Shown one piece after another: positions 1-8,999 of a DNA stretch of 64,000 nucleotides. How positions within the stretch are numbered: position 1 is the first letter of the stretch; the number at the start of each line of letters is the position of its first letter. The position numbers and the translations under genes were made by a program. Source of the DNA: Rhizobium sp. Q54 (lineage in GTDB: Bacteria > Pseudomonadota > Alphaproteobacteria > Rhizobiales > Aestuariivirgaceae); assembly GCA_945889445.1 (NCBI GenBank), contig CAMDBX010000001.1, positions 62,001 to 126,000 on the forward strand. Reading direction: 5' to 3'. The notes under the pieces are model-generated. The model ran no database searches and was not told the origin of the DNA. It worked only from the letters and a program-made list of their open reading frames with translations.

Positions 1-450
1 GTACCAGCCCGGGCGATACTTGGTGATGAGCGACATGTCCGGCGGATAGGCGCCGCCATTGGCGACGCGCGCCGCCTGCTCATTCGGGAAGGGTGAGGGG
101 AAGCGGTCGGACGGAAGGCCCGCGCGCTCGAACATCTCACCCTGCTCGTTGGGGCCGTCCTGCACGGTGTAGCCGGCAGCCACCGCCTTCACCTGCTCGT
201 CCGTGAACTCAGGCCCGCCCGGCTGCGACAGGTTGCGGAACGAGACGTAGTGCATCGAGTGGCACGACGCGCAGACTTCCTTGTAGACCTTGTAGCCGCG
301 CTGCAACTGCGCCCGGTCGAAGGTGCCGAAGGGCCCTTCGAAGGAGAAGTTGATGCCCTTGGCGGGGGTCTGGCCTTCGGCCGCGTGAGCCGCACCGAAG
401 GACAGCACCAGGCTGGCCGCGGCGATTGCGAGTGTCTTGAGCAATGTCAT
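1..450 (-). CDS. petC: cytochrome c1 (bc1 complex), 3' end outside window
   Basis: Cytochrome c1 is the haem-c subunit of the ubiquinol:cytochrome c oxidoreductase; it passes electrons from the Rieske protein to soluble cytochrome c in the periplasm. Only the first 150 residues are in the window. They show a Sec signal peptide (residues 1-23, ending AAHA) and a CASCH haem-binding motif at residues 60-64, followed by the typical RNLSQPGG-like stretch. The gene follows petB on the same strand, with the ATG 16 bp after the petB stop, which fits a petABC operon. The subunit is separate from cytochrome b, unlike the fused fbcH arrangement of Bradyrhizobium. The C-terminal membrane anchor and haem-ligand Met are not visible. 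Confidence 0.95.
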   Translation of the reverse strand, partial: MTLLKTLAIAAASLVLSFGAAHAAEGQTPAKGINFSFEGPFGTFDRAQLQRGYKVYKEVCASCHSMHYVSFRNLSQPGGPEFTDEQVKAVAAGYTVQDGPNEQGEMFERAGLPSDRFPSPFPNEQAARVANGGAYPPDMSLITKYRPGWY

Positions 451-466
451 TTTCTTTTCCCCCAGA

Positions 467-1723
467 TCACTCGGCAGGCACGGCCGCGGTGGCAGGACGC
501 TTCTTGGCAAGCACGTCATCCGAGATGGAGGACGGCAGCGGCTTCGGCGTCTCGATGAGACCGAGCAGCGGCAGGATCACCAGAAAGTGTGCGAAGTAGT
601 AGACGGTAAGGATGCGCGAGAACACCACGTAGAGGCCCTCGGCCGGCTTGGAACCGAGATAGCCCAGCGCCACGCAGACGATCGCGAAGATCCAGAAGAA
701 GCCCTTGAACAGCGGACGGTAATTGCCCGAGCGCACCTTCGAGGTATCGAGCCACGGCAGGGCGAACAGGATCAGGATCGAACCGAACATGGCGATGACG
801 CCGCCAAGCTTGTCCGGCACCGCGCGCAGGATCGCGTAGAACGGCAGGTAATACCATTCCGGCACGATGTGCGCCGGCGTCACCAGCGGGTTGGCCTCCT
901 GGTAGTTGATCGCGTGGCCGAGGTAGTTCGGCGCGAAGAAGATCCAGAACGCGAAGAACATGAAGAACACCACGATCGCGAAGGCATCCTTCATCGTGTA
1001 GTAGGGGTGGAAGGGCAGCGTGTCCTGGCTGCTCTTCACCGAAACGCCCGTCGGGTTGTTGTTGCCCACCACGTGCAGCGCCCAGATGTGCAGCACGACG
1101 AGGCCGGCGAGCACAAAGGGCAGCAGGTAGTGCAACGAGAAGAAGCGATTCAGCGTCGGGTTGTCGACCGAGTAGCCGCCCCACAGGAGTGTGGTGATCG
1201 AGTCGCCCACCCACGGAATGGCCGAGAACAGGTTGGTGATGACCTTGGCACCCCAGAATGACATCTGGCCCCAGGGCAGCACGTAGCCCATGAAGGCGGT
1301 GGCCATCATCACGAGGTAGATCAGCACGCCGATCATCCACAGCACTTCGCGCGGCGCCTTGTAGGAACCGTAATACATGCCGCGGAACATGTGGATATAG
1401 ACGGCGATGAAGAACATCGAGGCACCGTTGGCGTGCATGTAGCGCAGCAGCCAGCCGGAGTTCACGTCGCGCATGATGCCTTCGACCGACTGGAACGCCA
1501 TGTCGACGTGCGGCGTGTAGTGCATGACCAGCACGACGCCGGTGATGATCTGCACCAGCAGCATGACGGCGAGGATGCCGCCGAAGGTCCAGAAGTAGTT
1601 CAGGTTCTTCGGGGTGGGAAAGTCCAGTGCCTGGCCCTGAACCATGTCCATGATCGGAAGCCGCTCATGGAACCAATTCGCGAAGGCCGACTTGGGCTGA
1701 TAATTCGATGCGTGTCCGCTCAT
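467..1723 (-). CDS. petB: cytochrome b subunit of bc1 complex
   Basis: This is the membrane-embedded di-haem subunit that carries the Qo and Qi quinone sites of complex III. The 418 residues are the usual length for an alphaproteobacterial cytochrome b. The sequence shows the N-terminal amphipathic stretch with [12 protein letters not shown], several hydrophobic helices, the Qo-site PEWY motif (residues [13 protein letters not shown] region) and a His-rich helix pair. The gene lies between petA (16 bp upstream) and petC, so the three are almost certainly one transcript. The start at 1723 gives the expected N-terminus. Identification is secure. Confidence 0.98.
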   Translation of the reverse strand: MSGHASNYQPKSAFANWFHERLPIMDMVQGQALDFPTPKNLNYFWTFGGILAVMLLVQIITGVVLVMHYTPHVDMAFQSVEGIMRDVNSGWLLRYMHANGASMFFIAVYIHMFRGMYYGSYKAPREVLWMIGVLIYLVMMATAFMGYVLPWGQMSFWGAKVITNLFSAIPWVGDSITTLLWGGYSVDNPTLNRFFSLHYLLPFVLAGLVVLHIWALHVVGNNNPTGVSVKSSQDTLPFHPYYTMKDAFAIVVFFMFFAFWIFFAPNYLGHAINYQEANPLVTPAHIVPEWYYLPFYAILRAVPDKLGGVIAMFGSILILFALPWLDTSKVRSGNYRPLFKGFFWIFAIVCVALGYLGSKPAEGLYVVFSRILTVYYFAHFLVILPLLGLIETPKPLPSSISDDVLAKKRPATAAVPAE

Positions 1724-1738
1724 TGAGGGTGGTCCTTC

Positions 1739-2326
1739 TTAGCCGATGCGGATCTTGGAGTCGGAGAGGTAGGCATAGGCCGGAACCGCGAGGTTCTGCG
1801 GCGCCGGGCCCTTCCGGATGCGGCCGGCGGTGTCATAGTGCGAGCCATGGCAGGGGCAGAACCAGCCGCCGTGCTTGGCCGAACCTTCGACAACCGCGAA
1901 GTCGCCCTCATTGGCGATCGGCACGCAGCCCAGATGGGTGCATACGCCCATCATCACCAGGAACTGTTCCTTGCCGCCCACCACGCGGTTCACGTCGGTG
2001 GCCGGGTCGCTTTCGGGCAGGTTGGCGTTGCGCGCCAGCGGGTCCTTGAGTTCGCCCATCTGGACGGCCTTGGCCGCCTCGATCTCAACGGGCAGCCGGT
2101 GACGGATGAACACCGGGTTGCCGCGCCACTTGATGGTGATTTCCTGGCCTTCGGCGATGGGCGCCAGGTCGACCTCGACCGAGGCCAGCGCTAGGACCGA
2201 GGCATCAGGGTTCATCTGGTTGATGAACGGCCAAACCGCCAGCGCTGCGCCGACGGCACCGACCGCACCGGTCGCGATATACAGGAAATCGCGACGGTTG
2301 GTCTCCGCATGTTCCGCTGTGGACAC
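1739..2326 (-). CDS. petA: Rieske iron-sulfur subunit of bc1 complex
   Basis: This 195-aa protein is the 2Fe-2S Rieske subunit that takes the first electron from ubiquinol and swings to cytochrome c1. The twin-arginine-type N-terminus (TNRRDFLYIATG) is followed by one membrane anchor, as expected for Rieske proteins that stay Tat-anchored. Cluster-binding motifs CTHLGC and CPCHGSHYD sit in the C-terminal half, with the usual GPAP loop near the end. The start codon is GTG (complement of 2324-2326), with an AGGGA-like ribosome site about 10 nt upstream. It is the first gene of petABC. A MarR/response-regulator pair resembling PetP/PetR lies about 19 kb away in this window. Confidence 0.97.
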   Translation of the reverse strand: MSTAEHAETNRRDFLYIATGAVGAVGAALAVWPFINQMNPDASVLALASVEVDLAPIAEGQEITIKWRGNPVFIRHRLPVEIEAAKAVQMGELKDPLARNANLPESDPATDVNRVVGGKEQFLVMMGVCTHLGCVPIANEGDFAVVEGSAKHGGWFCPCHGSHYDTAGRIRKGPAPQNLAVPAYAYLSDSKIRIG

Positions 2327-2408
2327 GTCTTTTCTTCCCTTTTGTTGCCGCGCCTGCCCGTGAATAGGATACGGGCGGGCTTTCCCCGGCGCTCAAACCC
2401 GCGACCTT

Positions 2409-2438
2409 TTGACATTGCGCCCCTGAGAAGTCTAGCCA
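2409..2438 (+). promoter_or_regulatory. sigma70-type promoter upstream of trmL
   Basis: A perfect TTGACA at 2409-2414 is followed after 18 nt by TAGCCA (2433-2438), or after 17 nt by CTAGCC. It points towards trmL, whose ATG is at 2501. The match to -35 is strong and to -10 only fair. It lies in the divergent gap between petA and trmL. Confidence 0.45.
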
Positions 2439-2500
2439 TCAAGTGTCGCAGTTCGCAGGGAAATTGATGGGGGCCCGGAGCCCCGGAAACGGACCGGAAA

Positions 2501-2968
2501 ATGCTCGAAATCGCCCTCTACCAGCCCGACATTGCCCCCAATGCCGCAACCATCCTGCGCATGTGCGCCTGCTTCGGGCTGACCTGCCGGATCATCGAGC
2601 CTGCCGGCTTCGTCATGAGCGATTCCCAGTTCCGCCGGGCGGGCATGGACTATCTCGACAAGGCCGCCCTCGTCCGGGACCCCTCATGGGGGGCCTACCG
2701 GGAGGCCACGGCCGGGCGCAGGAGCGTCCTCCTCACCACCAAGGCGTCACTCCCCCTGTGGGACTTCACCTTCGCCCCCAGCGACGTGATATTGATGGGA
2801 CGGGAAAGCGTCGGCGTGCCCGAGGAGGTTCACGGCGCAGTGGAGGCGCGCGTCGCCATCCCCATGCGGCAGGGCATGCGCTCGCTCAACGTGGCGCTGG
2901 CCTGCGCCATCGCCACCGGCGAGGCGCTGCGGCAGGCCAGCATTTCCGGGGCTATTGCACAAGCTTGA
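2501..2968 (+). CDS. trmL: tRNA (cytidine(34)-2'-O)-methyltransferase, SPOUT family
   Basis: TrmL methylates the 2'-OH of the wobble base in tRNA-Leu isoacceptors using SAM. The protein is 155 aa, the normal size for this minimal SPOUT enzyme. Visible family motifs are an N-terminal YQPDIAPNAATILR (usually N-x-G-N; here the second Asn-containing part is altered), a central ILMGRESVGVPEE corresponding to SPOUT motif 2, and MRSLNVALACAIA as motif 3 that forms the trefoil knot. It is divergent from petA. Its last 17 nt overlap the 3' end of the convergent TadG-like gene. A general tRNA/rRNA SpoU methyltransferase would usually be longer. Confidence 0.9.
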   Translation: MLEIALYQPDIAPNAATILRMCACFGLTCRIIEPAGFVMSDSQFRRAGMDYLDKAALVRDPSWGAYREATAGRRSVLLTTKASLPLWDFTFAPSDVILMGRESVGVPEEVHGAVEARVAIPMRQGMRSLNVALACAIATGEALRQASISGAIAQA

Positions 2969-4480
2969 GCACGTTGAGCGCGTCGCTGATCTTGCGGAAG
3001 GCGTTCAAAAGGTCTTCGGTGCGCTGGGCGGAGAATGACATCGTGGTGGGGTCAGTCGCGCAGCCCTTGAGGATGTTATCGATCTGCGTGCCTTCGGGCA
3101 CATCGAAGCGCACGGTGAAGATGTCGATCCCCTCCGCCTTTATGTTGTTGCAAATCTGGGCGGTCAGTGTGTTGGTCTTGCTGCCGTCGCGCCAGGGCAA
3201 GGTTAGGGATGTATTGCCGTTCGGGAGGTAGGCACCATCAATCATGCGCGGCGAATTGGCATTGATACCGTCGGTCATCAGGAGCAGCACCTTGCGCCCT
3301 CCGATCGCCCGCAGCTGCTCAATTGTTCGCGCAGCATAGGGTTCGCCGGGGGCCAGCAGGTTCCACCCCCAGATCAGGCCGTTCGGAATGTGTGTGTCGC
3401 CGGAAGCCACCAAGCCCGCTATGCTGGCGAGAACGTCCGTCTTCTTGGCGGTGAGCCCGAGGATGGGCTTCGGGCAGAGAGCATTGTTGGCCGTAGATAC
3501 CAGTGACTGACCCGAATACTTCGGGTTGGTCGGGCTCGAGATTTTGTCGAGGAAAGCATCCGTCCACGTGTTATACTGGAAGTTGGGGGGATTGACTGTG
3601 AGAACGGTCCGCGCGCCGATGCATCCGCCCCAGGGTGACCTCGTCGTACCGTTACATGTGAGCCTGCCCCTGGCGGAGCAGTCCTGAGTGTAGCAGTAGT
3701 TCCGCCTCAACACGCCATCGATGAGGCAGTCATAGTACTGTCTTGGACCACACGGAGCGTCCGGGAATTGATAGCTATAGCTTGAGCACCAGTCGCGGTC
3801 GACCGGAATCACCCAGTCCGGCACGGGGTTGCGCAGACCAATGGTCACGTAGCTCGTATAGGGCACCACGCCCACCTGGATGTTAGCGCTTCCGCTTGCC
3901 ATCACCTGGTTGACCAGCAGGTTGACGGCTTGCTTCAGCGTGGTGAGCTTCCGGTCCCCGCCGGTTGCGGGAGGGTCATTCATGGAAGTCGTCGTGTCCA
4001 GTACCAGCACAAGGTCGATTGGGCCGGGCTGCGGGCGCTGTGACCTGGAACTGACCGTCAGGCTGAATTGCGGAATTCCAACAATGCGGAGGAAGTTGGT
4101 CGGTATGCTTGCCTCGACGCTGACGGTCACGGTGTCCGGAGTGGTTCCGACCGGCGGAGTGTAATTCACCTGCAGCGGCTGCACAGTCACCAGCCCGGGC
4201 GACAAATCAAGATTGGCGTTGAACACGTTCCGCGCTTCGGCAGTCAGCTGCTGCTGCTTCCTCGTGATAGAGTCGGTGGGGTTGATGTCCAATCGTCCGG
4301 CCGCGAGAGAGGCGGAATCGAGGGTGCTCTGCAGGCTCACCCGGACGTAATAGGCGGTCGCGAAGTCCACCGCCGCGCCGGCGATGACGACCGGCAGCAT
4401 GGCCGATACGGCAACGATATGGCCGATACGGCAACGATGATGGCGACGCTGCCCCTCTTGTCCTGCCAGAAACGGGTCAT
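2952..4480 (-). pseudogene. TadG-like pilus-assembly protein with vWA domain, frameshifted by a 20-bp tandem duplication
   Basis: The body of this gene encodes a secreted or membrane TadE/TadG-type protein. An N-terminal hydrophobic segment is followed by an alpha-beta region (about residues 50-150) and then a von Willebrand A domain with MIDAS elements DTTTSMN and LLMTDG. The domain contains an unusual Cys-rich insert. The natural start is probably the ATG at 4480, giving MTRFWQDKRGSVAIIVAVSA, the classic TadG N-terminus. That frame is lost at 4399-4438, where a 20-bp unit is present twice. Removing one copy restores one 502-aa frame. In the frame of the body an ATG at 4544 is also open and would give 530 aa with an unrelated N-terminus, so some product may still be made. 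Confidence 0.75.
4399..4438. repeat. perfect 20-bp tandem duplication
   Basis: Two identical adjacent 20-bp copies, 4399-4418 and 4419-4438, each beginning ATGGCCGATACGG. Twenty is not a multiple of three, so the second copy shifts the TadG-like reading frame exactly where its membrane segment is encoded. Confidence 0.97.
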
Positions 4481-4666
4481 CCAAGGCCTTCCATAGCTCA
4501 CGATTATTCCCGCAAGAGTAGCATGAGACACCCTGATGAGCCATTGGTTTTTCCCGCTTTAGTTTAACTTTTGTCCACTATCGATCGACCGTTGAAAGCC
4601 TGCCGGGGCATGTTCACCCCCGCGGCAGAGGGTGCTAGGGTGAAGGAAACGCGACAGGATTTGCCG

Positions 4667-5503
4667 ATGACTGACACCCTTCCCGCCCGCCAGGACGCCG
4701 CCCGCCGCTGGTTCGAGACCCTCCGGGACCGCATTTGCGGGGCACTGGAGGAGATCGAGGGCGGATCGCGCTTCGAGCGCAAGGCGTGGGAGCGCAAGGA
4801 TGGCGGTGGCGGCGTGATGAGCATGCTGCACGGCAAGGTGTTCGAGAAGGCGGGTGTCCATACGTCAACCGTGCACGGCGAATTCTCGCCGGAGTTCCGG
4901 CGCCAGATTCCCGGGGCCGAGGAAGACCCGCGCTTCTGGGCCTCCGGCATCTCGCTGATCATCCACCCCTGGAACCCCTTCGTTCCAGCTGTCCACATGA
5001 ACACCCGCTTCATCGTGACCACCAAGACATGGTTCGGCGGCGGCGCTGACCTCACCCCGGTGCTGGACCGCCTGCGGGTGCAGGACCACGCCGACACGAT
5101 CGATTTCCATGCCGCCATGAAGCGCGCCTGCGACGCCCACCAGGTGGCCGACTATGAGAAGTTCAGGAAATGGTGCGACGAGTATTTCTTCCTGCCGCAC
5201 CGCAACGAGCCGCGCGGCATCGGCGGCATCTTCTATGACCACTTCAACTCGGGCGAATGGGAGAAGGACTTCGCCTTCACCAAGGACGTGGGGGGCGCCT
5301 TCCTTGACGTCTATCCCCAACTGGTGCGGCGGAACATGGACACTCCGTATACGGATGATGACCGCGAGGAACAGCTCGTCAGGCGTGGGCGCTACGTTGA
5401 ATACAATCTTCTCTATGACCGCGGCACCATCTTCGGCTTGAAGACCGGGGGCAACGTGGAATCGATCCTCTCCTCCATGCCGCCCATCGTGAAGTGGCCC
5501 TGA
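4667..5503 (+). CDS. hemF: oxygen-dependent coproporphyrinogen III oxidase
   Basis: HemF carries out the oxygen-dependent oxidative decarboxylation of coproporphyrinogen III to protoporphyrinogen IX in haem synthesis. The protein is 278 aa from the chosen ATG at 4667 ([13 protein letters not shown]), close to the usual 280-300. The signature regions are present: [10 protein letters not shown] near the N-terminus, VHMNTRFI followed by [10 protein letters not shown], the [14 protein letters not shown] region, GIGGIFYD, and the terminal [16 protein letters not shown]. An in-frame ATG at 4571 would add 32 residues that do not resemble the family. It is upstream of apt and separated from it by 15 bp. 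Confidence 0.96.
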   Translation: MTDTLPARQDAARRWFETLRDRICGALEEIEGGSRFERKAWERKDGGGGVMSMLHGKVFEKAGVHTSTVHGEFSPEFRRQIPGAEEDPRFWASGISLIIHPWNPFVPAVHMNTRFIVTTKTWFGGGADLTPVLDRLRVQDHADTIDFHAAMKRACDAHQVADYEKFRKWCDEYFFLPHRNEPRGIGGIFYDHFNSGEWEKDFAFTKDVGGAFLDVYPQLVRRNMDTPYTDDDREEQLVRRGRYVEYNLLYDRGTIFGLKTGGNVESILSSMPPIVKWP

Positions 5504-5518
5504 GCGAGGAGTGAGCCG

Positions 5519-6064
5519 ATGGACCTGCGCAACGGTTTCGACATCAAGCGCTACATTCGAACCATCCCGGACTATCCGAAGCCGGGCATCATGTTCCGCG
5601 ACATCACCACGCTGCTCTCCAACCTGCATGGCTTCCGCGCCGCGGTGGACGAGCTGGCCTGGCCCTTCCTCAAGGGCGAGATCGACTATGTGGCGGGCAT
5701 CGAGGCGCGCGGTTTCATCCTTGGTGGCGCGGTGGCGCACAATCTGGGCCGCGGCTTCATTCCCATTCGCAAGAAGGGCAAACTGCCCTCTGCGGTGATC
5801 GGCCAGGAATATGCGCTGGAATACGGGGTGGACACGATCGAGATCCACGCCGACGCGATCCAGAAGGGCGACCGCGTGCTGCTGATCGACGACCTCATTG
5901 CAACGGGCGGCACAGCGGGTGCGGCCATCGACCTGATCCGCAAGTCAGGCGGCGAGGTGGTCTCCGCCGCCTTCGTCATCGACCTGCCGGAACTGGGCGG
6001 CGCTGCCAAGCTCAAGGCCAAGGGCGTGAAGGTGCACACGCTGGTGAGTTTCGACGGGCATTAG
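5519..6064 (+). CDS. apt: adenine phosphoribosyltransferase
   Basis: Apt salvages adenine to AMP with PRPP in the cytoplasm. At 181 aa it has the usual length. The PRPP-binding motif [14 protein letters not shown] is at about residues 120-133, and the adenine-pocket segments FRDITTLL near residue 27 and the [10 protein letters not shown] loop near 60 are typical. It begins 15 bp after hemF, so the two may be co-transcribed. A perfect hairpin 7 bp after the stop may end the transcript. No anomalies are seen. Confidence 0.97.
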   Translation: MDLRNGFDIKRYIRTIPDYPKPGIMFRDITTLLSNLHGFRAAVDELAWPFLKGEIDYVAGIEARGFILGGAVAHNLGRGFIPIRKKGKLPSAVIGQEYALEYGVDTIEIHADAIQKGDRVLLIDDLIATGGTAGAAIDLIRKSGGEVVSAAFVIDLPELGGAAKLKAKGVKVHTLVSFDGH

Positions 6065-6232
6065 TTCTCGTCCTCTCCCGCAACGCGGGAGAGGAAGGGG
6101 ACCCAACGAAGTTGGGGGAGGTGAGGGAAACCAAGTCCCGAACCCGATGAGGCGTTCTGTTTCCCCTCATCTCCCCGTTGCTTGTCCAGCAACGGGTCCC
6201 TTCTTCTTCCGCTGAAGAAGCGGGAGAAGACA
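6065..6232. repeat. palindromic intergenic repeat element between apt and the MaoC pair
   Basis: The gap between the convergent apt and MaoC genes starts with a perfect 10-bp inverted repeat (6072-6081 with 6085-6094, loop AAC). It continues with two larger imperfect inverted segments (around 6112-6126 with 6161-6177, and 6179-6199). There is no T-run, so this looks more like a dispersed palindromic element than a classical terminator, though the hairpin could serve both genes. Confidence 0.6.
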
Positions 6233-6712
6233 TCACGGCCGCTTCGGCGTCAGCACCTTGCCTTCAAACGAGAACACCAGTTCGCCCTTCTGGTTGAAGC
6301 CCTCGTTCATCGAGAACACCAGGCCCCAGCCCGGCCGTGAGTTGAGTTCGCGCGTGCCCGTCACCGTGCTGCGATAGGAAATCGCGTCACCCGGTGTCAC
6401 GGGCTTCAGCCAGCGCAGGTTGGTGAAGCCGGGTGACGGGCCGATCAGCGCGGGCTCGCGGCCCTCGGCGCGCATCTTTGCCTCCGCCGCCTGGTTGGTG
6501 GCGACGTAGCATTTCATCCAGCCCGCCCCGGTATGCCAGCCCGACGCGGACAGAACACCGAAGGGACCCTCGCGGCCGCCCTCCTCGCTCAGGTGGAAAG
6601 GTTGCGGATCATATTGCAAGGCGAAGGCGATGATCGCCTCCTTGGTGAAGTGGTGCGTGCCCAGTTCCACAACGAGCCCCGCCTCGATCTCGTCCAGCCA
6701 CAGCCCGATCAT
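6233..6712 (-). CDS. MaoC-like hotdog-fold dehydratase (second of a pair)
   Basis: A 159-aa MaoC-family protein, a fold used for hydration or dehydration of 2-enoyl-CoA substrates. The FALQYDPQPFHLSEE segment near residue 30 contains the Asp-Pro-x-Pro-x-His hydratase signature, with GVLSASGWH following. Downstream LRWLKPVTPGD is typical of the family. The ATG at 6712 overlaps the stop of the upstream paralogue by 4 bp (ATGA), so the two are translationally coupled. It is clearly related to that neighbour, so the pair arose by tandem duplication and may form a heterodimer. The substrate is unknown. An open frame extends upstream but lies in the neighbour. Confidence 0.85.
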   Translation of the reverse strand: MIGLWLDEIEAGLVVELGTHHFTKEAIIAFALQYDPQPFHLSEEGGREGPFGVLSASGWHTGAGWMKCYVATNQAAEAKMRAEGREPALIGPSPGFTNLRWLKPVTPGDAISYRSTVTGTRELNSRPGWGLVFSMNEGFNQKGELVFSFEGKVLTPKRP

Positions 6713-7161
6713 GGATTGCGCACCTTCATGAACTGCACGCCGGTGAGTTCCGCCTTGAGCTCCCCTTCGGCGTTGAAAAGCTCGAACTTCATCTTGAGGA
6801 TGCCCATCTCGGGGCGCTTGGACGATACCCGTCGGGACAGCACGGTGGCACGGCCGGTGAGCGTCTCGCCGGCATAGACGGGCTTCAGCCAGCGGCCCTC
6901 CTCCATGGAGTTCGACGCCATGGCGGCGGAGCGGTTGGCATAGCCCTCGACGGACAGCTTGATGAGAATGGCGCTCGACTGCCAGCCCGACGCCGCCAAT
7001 CCTCCGAGAACGGAGTTTTTTGCCGCCTCCTCGTCGAGGTGGAAGGGCTGCGGATCCCACTCACGCGCATAGGCGATCACCTCCTCCTTTGAGAGGTGAT
7101 AGGTGCCGAGCGGGATGACGTGCCCCTCGGGGAAGTCTTCATAGTGCAGCAGGTCGGACAC
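6709..7161 (-). CDS. MaoC-like hotdog-fold dehydratase (first of a pair)
   Basis: This 150-aa protein carries the same hydratase signature as its downstream neighbour: AREWDPQPFHLDEE near residue 33, then GLAASGWQSS and RWLKPVYAGETL. MaoC-like proteins bind acyl-CoA (or acyl-ACP) and usually act in fatty acid or polyhydroxyalkanoate metabolism. The start at 7161 gives MSDLLHYEDFPEG, a typical N-terminus. The gene is first of a two-gene unit and is separated from ychF by a palindromic repeat. Whether one copy is structural and the other catalytic cannot be judged by eye, since both keep the Asp and His. Confidence 0.85.
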   Translation of the reverse strand: MSDLLHYEDFPEGHVIPLGTYHLSKEEVIAYAREWDPQPFHLDEEAAKNSVLGGLAASGWQSSAILIKLSVEGYANRSAAMASNSMEEGRWLKPVYAGETLTGRATVLSRRVSSKRPEMGILKMKFELFNAEGELKAELTGVQFMKVRNP

Positions 7162-7195
7162 GCGGCGCGCTCCTTCGATTACTCACCTTGCGCAG

Positions 7196-7262
7196 GCTCG
7201 ACCCGCGCATCTTCTTTCTTGGTCGCCAAAAAGGATCGCCGGGTCAAGCCCGGCGATGGTGA
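7196..7262. repeat. palindromic repeat with CCGG-TCAAG-CCGG hairpin
   Basis: The gap between ychF and the MaoC pair contains a 9-bp perfect stem (7235-7243 with 7249-7257) with loop TCAAG. Similar hairpins with the same or complementary loop occur at 60300-60318 and 60344-60362, so this is a dispersed family. Confidence 0.6.
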
Positions 7263-7278
7263 GGCAAGGGGGAATTTC

Positions 7279-8376
7279 TTACGTGTTGAACCGGAAATGC
7301 ATCACGTCGCCGTCCTTGACGACATAGTCCTTGCCTTCCAGCCGGAACTTACCAGCCTCGCGCGCACCCGCTTCGCCGTTGCCGGACACGTAGTCCTCGA
7401 AGGCGATGGTCTCGGCACGGATGTAGCCCTTTTCGAAGTCGGTGTGGATCACGCCGGCCGCACCCGGGCCCTTGGTGCCCTTGGTGATGGTCCAAGCGCG
7501 GGCCTCTTTCGGGCCCACGGTGAAATAGGTGACGAGGTGCAGAAGGTCATAGCCCGCGCGGATCACGCGGTTGAGGCCCGGCTCCTCGAGGCCGGCGGCA
7601 TCGAGGAAGTCCTTCTGGTCCTGCGGCGCCATGACGGCGATCTCGGATTCGATCTGGGCGGAAACGACGACGGCCACCGCATTCTCTTCCGTGGCCCGCT
7701 GGAACACGCGGGCTGAAAAGTCATTGCCCTTGTCGGCCGAGGCTTCCTCGACGTTGCAGACATAGAGCACCGGCTTGGACGAGAGGAGGCCAAGGCCCCG
7801 GAAGGTCTTCTCTTCTTCCGGGGTGCGCTCGACGAGGCGGGCGGGCTTGCCGTCACGCAGCAGAACCAGCGCGCGGTTCATCAGGTCGGCCAGTTCCTTG
7901 GCTTCCTTGTCGCCCTGCTTGGCCTTCTTCTCGGTGGCGACGACGCGCTTCTCGAGCGAGTCCATGTCGGCCAGCATCAGCTCGGTCTCGATCGTCTCGA
8001 TGTCGGCGATCGGGTCGATCTTGCCTTCGACGTGGGTGATGTCGCCATCCTCGAAGCAGCGCACAACATGCGCGATGGCATCCGTCTCGCGGATATTGGC
8101 GAGGAACTGGTTGCCGAGGCCCTCACCCTGGGACGCACCGCGCACGAGGCCGGCGATGTCGACGAAGGTGAGCCTGGTCGGAATGATCTGCTGGGAGCCG
8201 GCGATCTTCGCCAGCACGTCGAGGCGCTGGTCCGGCACCGCCACGTCGCCCACGTTGGGCTCGATGGTGCAGAAGGGATAGTTCGCCGCCTGGGCTGCCG
8301 CCGTCTGCGTCAGCGCGTTGAAGAGGGTGGACTTGCCGACGTTGGGAAGACCAACGATGCCGCACTTGAAACCCAT
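7279..8376 (-). CDS. ychF: redox-regulated ATPase YchF (Obg-family)
   Basis: YchF is a universally conserved P-loop protein of the Obg family that prefers ATP and binds ribosomes. The 365 aa length is normal. The N-terminus has the G1 motif GLPNVGKSTLFNALT, then the G3 region DIAGLVRGASQGEGLGN; the G4 position reads YVCNVEEA where true GTPases have NKxD, the hallmark of YchF. The C-terminal TGS-like domain follows (TYFTVGPKEARAWTI). Its ATG shares one base with the pth stop, so pth and ychF are coupled, as in many proteobacteria. Confidence 0.97.
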   Translation of the reverse strand: MGFKCGIVGLPNVGKSTLFNALTQTAAAQAANYPFCTIEPNVGDVAVPDQRLDVLAKIAGSQQIIPTRLTFVDIAGLVRGASQGEGLGNQFLANIRETDAIAHVVRCFEDGDITHVEGKIDPIADIETIETELMLADMDSLEKRVVATEKKAKQGDKEAKELADLMNRALVLLRDGKPARLVERTPEEEKTFRGLGLLSSKPVLYVCNVEEASADKGNDFSARVFQRATEENAVAVVVSAQIESEIAVMAPQDQKDFLDAAGLEEPGLNRVIRAGYDLLHLVTYFTVGPKEARAWTITKGTKGPGAAGVIHTDFEKGYIRAETIAFEDYVSGNGEAGAREAGKFRLEGKDYVVKDGDVMHFRFNT

Positions 8377-8978
8377 CAGTTCTCTGCCTTCTTTGGCGGC
8401 TTCTCCGGCGCGGGATTGAGCGCCAGATGCACCTTGTTCTGGAATGACCCCTCCTCACCCTTGACGAGGAGGGCCGAATTGTCGGCGACCGCGGTGAGCA
8501 GCGGCTCCAGCCAGTCGCGGTCGGCCTTGGCGAAGTCGCTCAGCACGTAGCCGTGCACGAGTTCCTTGTGGCCCGGGTGGCCGATGCCCATCCGCACACG
8601 GATGAAATGCGGGCCGCAGTGGGCGATCATCGATCGGATGCCGTTGTGGCCTGCCGCCCCTCCGCCGAGCTTGACGCGCACCTTGCCGGACTCGAGGTCG
8701 AGCTCGTCATAAAGCACGACGACCTGCGACGGATCGATGTCGAAGAAGCGCATGGCCTCGCCGACGGACCGGCCGCTTTCGTTCATGTAGGTCTGGGGCT
8801 TCAGCAGCAGCACCTTCTCTCCGCCCAGCAAGCCGTCGGAGGTTTCCCCCTGAAAGCGCTTGCGCCACGGCGAAAAGCCATGGCGGCGGACGATCTCGTC
8901 CACCGCCATGAAGCCGATATTGTGCCGGTTGCCCTGATATTTGGAGCCCGGGTTGCCGAGCCCCACGATGAGGTGCAT
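8376..8978 (-). CDS. pth: peptidyl-tRNA hydrolase
   Basis: Pth recycles peptidyl-tRNA released from stalled ribosomes. The 200-aa protein has the expected N-terminus [18 protein letters not shown] with the catalytic His and Asn, [11 protein letters not shown] in the middle, [12 protein letters not shown], and GHNGIRSM. The C-terminal extension rich in Lys and Pro (about 15 residues) is common in alphaproteobacteria. It lies 21 bp after rplY and overlaps ychF by one base, in the conserved prs-rplY-pth-ychF order. Confidence 0.97.
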   Translation of the reverse strand: MHLIVGLGNPGSKYQGNRHNIGFMAVDEIVRRHGFSPWRKRFQGETSDGLLGGEKVLLLKPQTYMNESGRSVGEAMRFFDIDPSQVVVLYDELDLESGKVRVKLGGGAAGHNGIRSMIAHCGPHFIRVRMGIGHPGHKELVHGYVLSDFAKADRDWLEPLLTAVADNSALLVKGEEGSFQNKVHLALNPAPEKPPKKAEN

Positions 8979-8999
8979 CTGGCCCTCGTTGAGCGAAGT

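Noticed and set aside
437-1261. 274-aa plus-strand open frame antisense to petB
   Set aside because: Composition (Arg/His/Gln/Glu-rich) is the usual mirror of a GC-rich gene; cytochrome b on the other strand is certain.
5519-5798. plus-strand frames overlapping apt in other phases
   Set aside because: Apt has full family motifs; the others are Arg/Ser-rich shadows.
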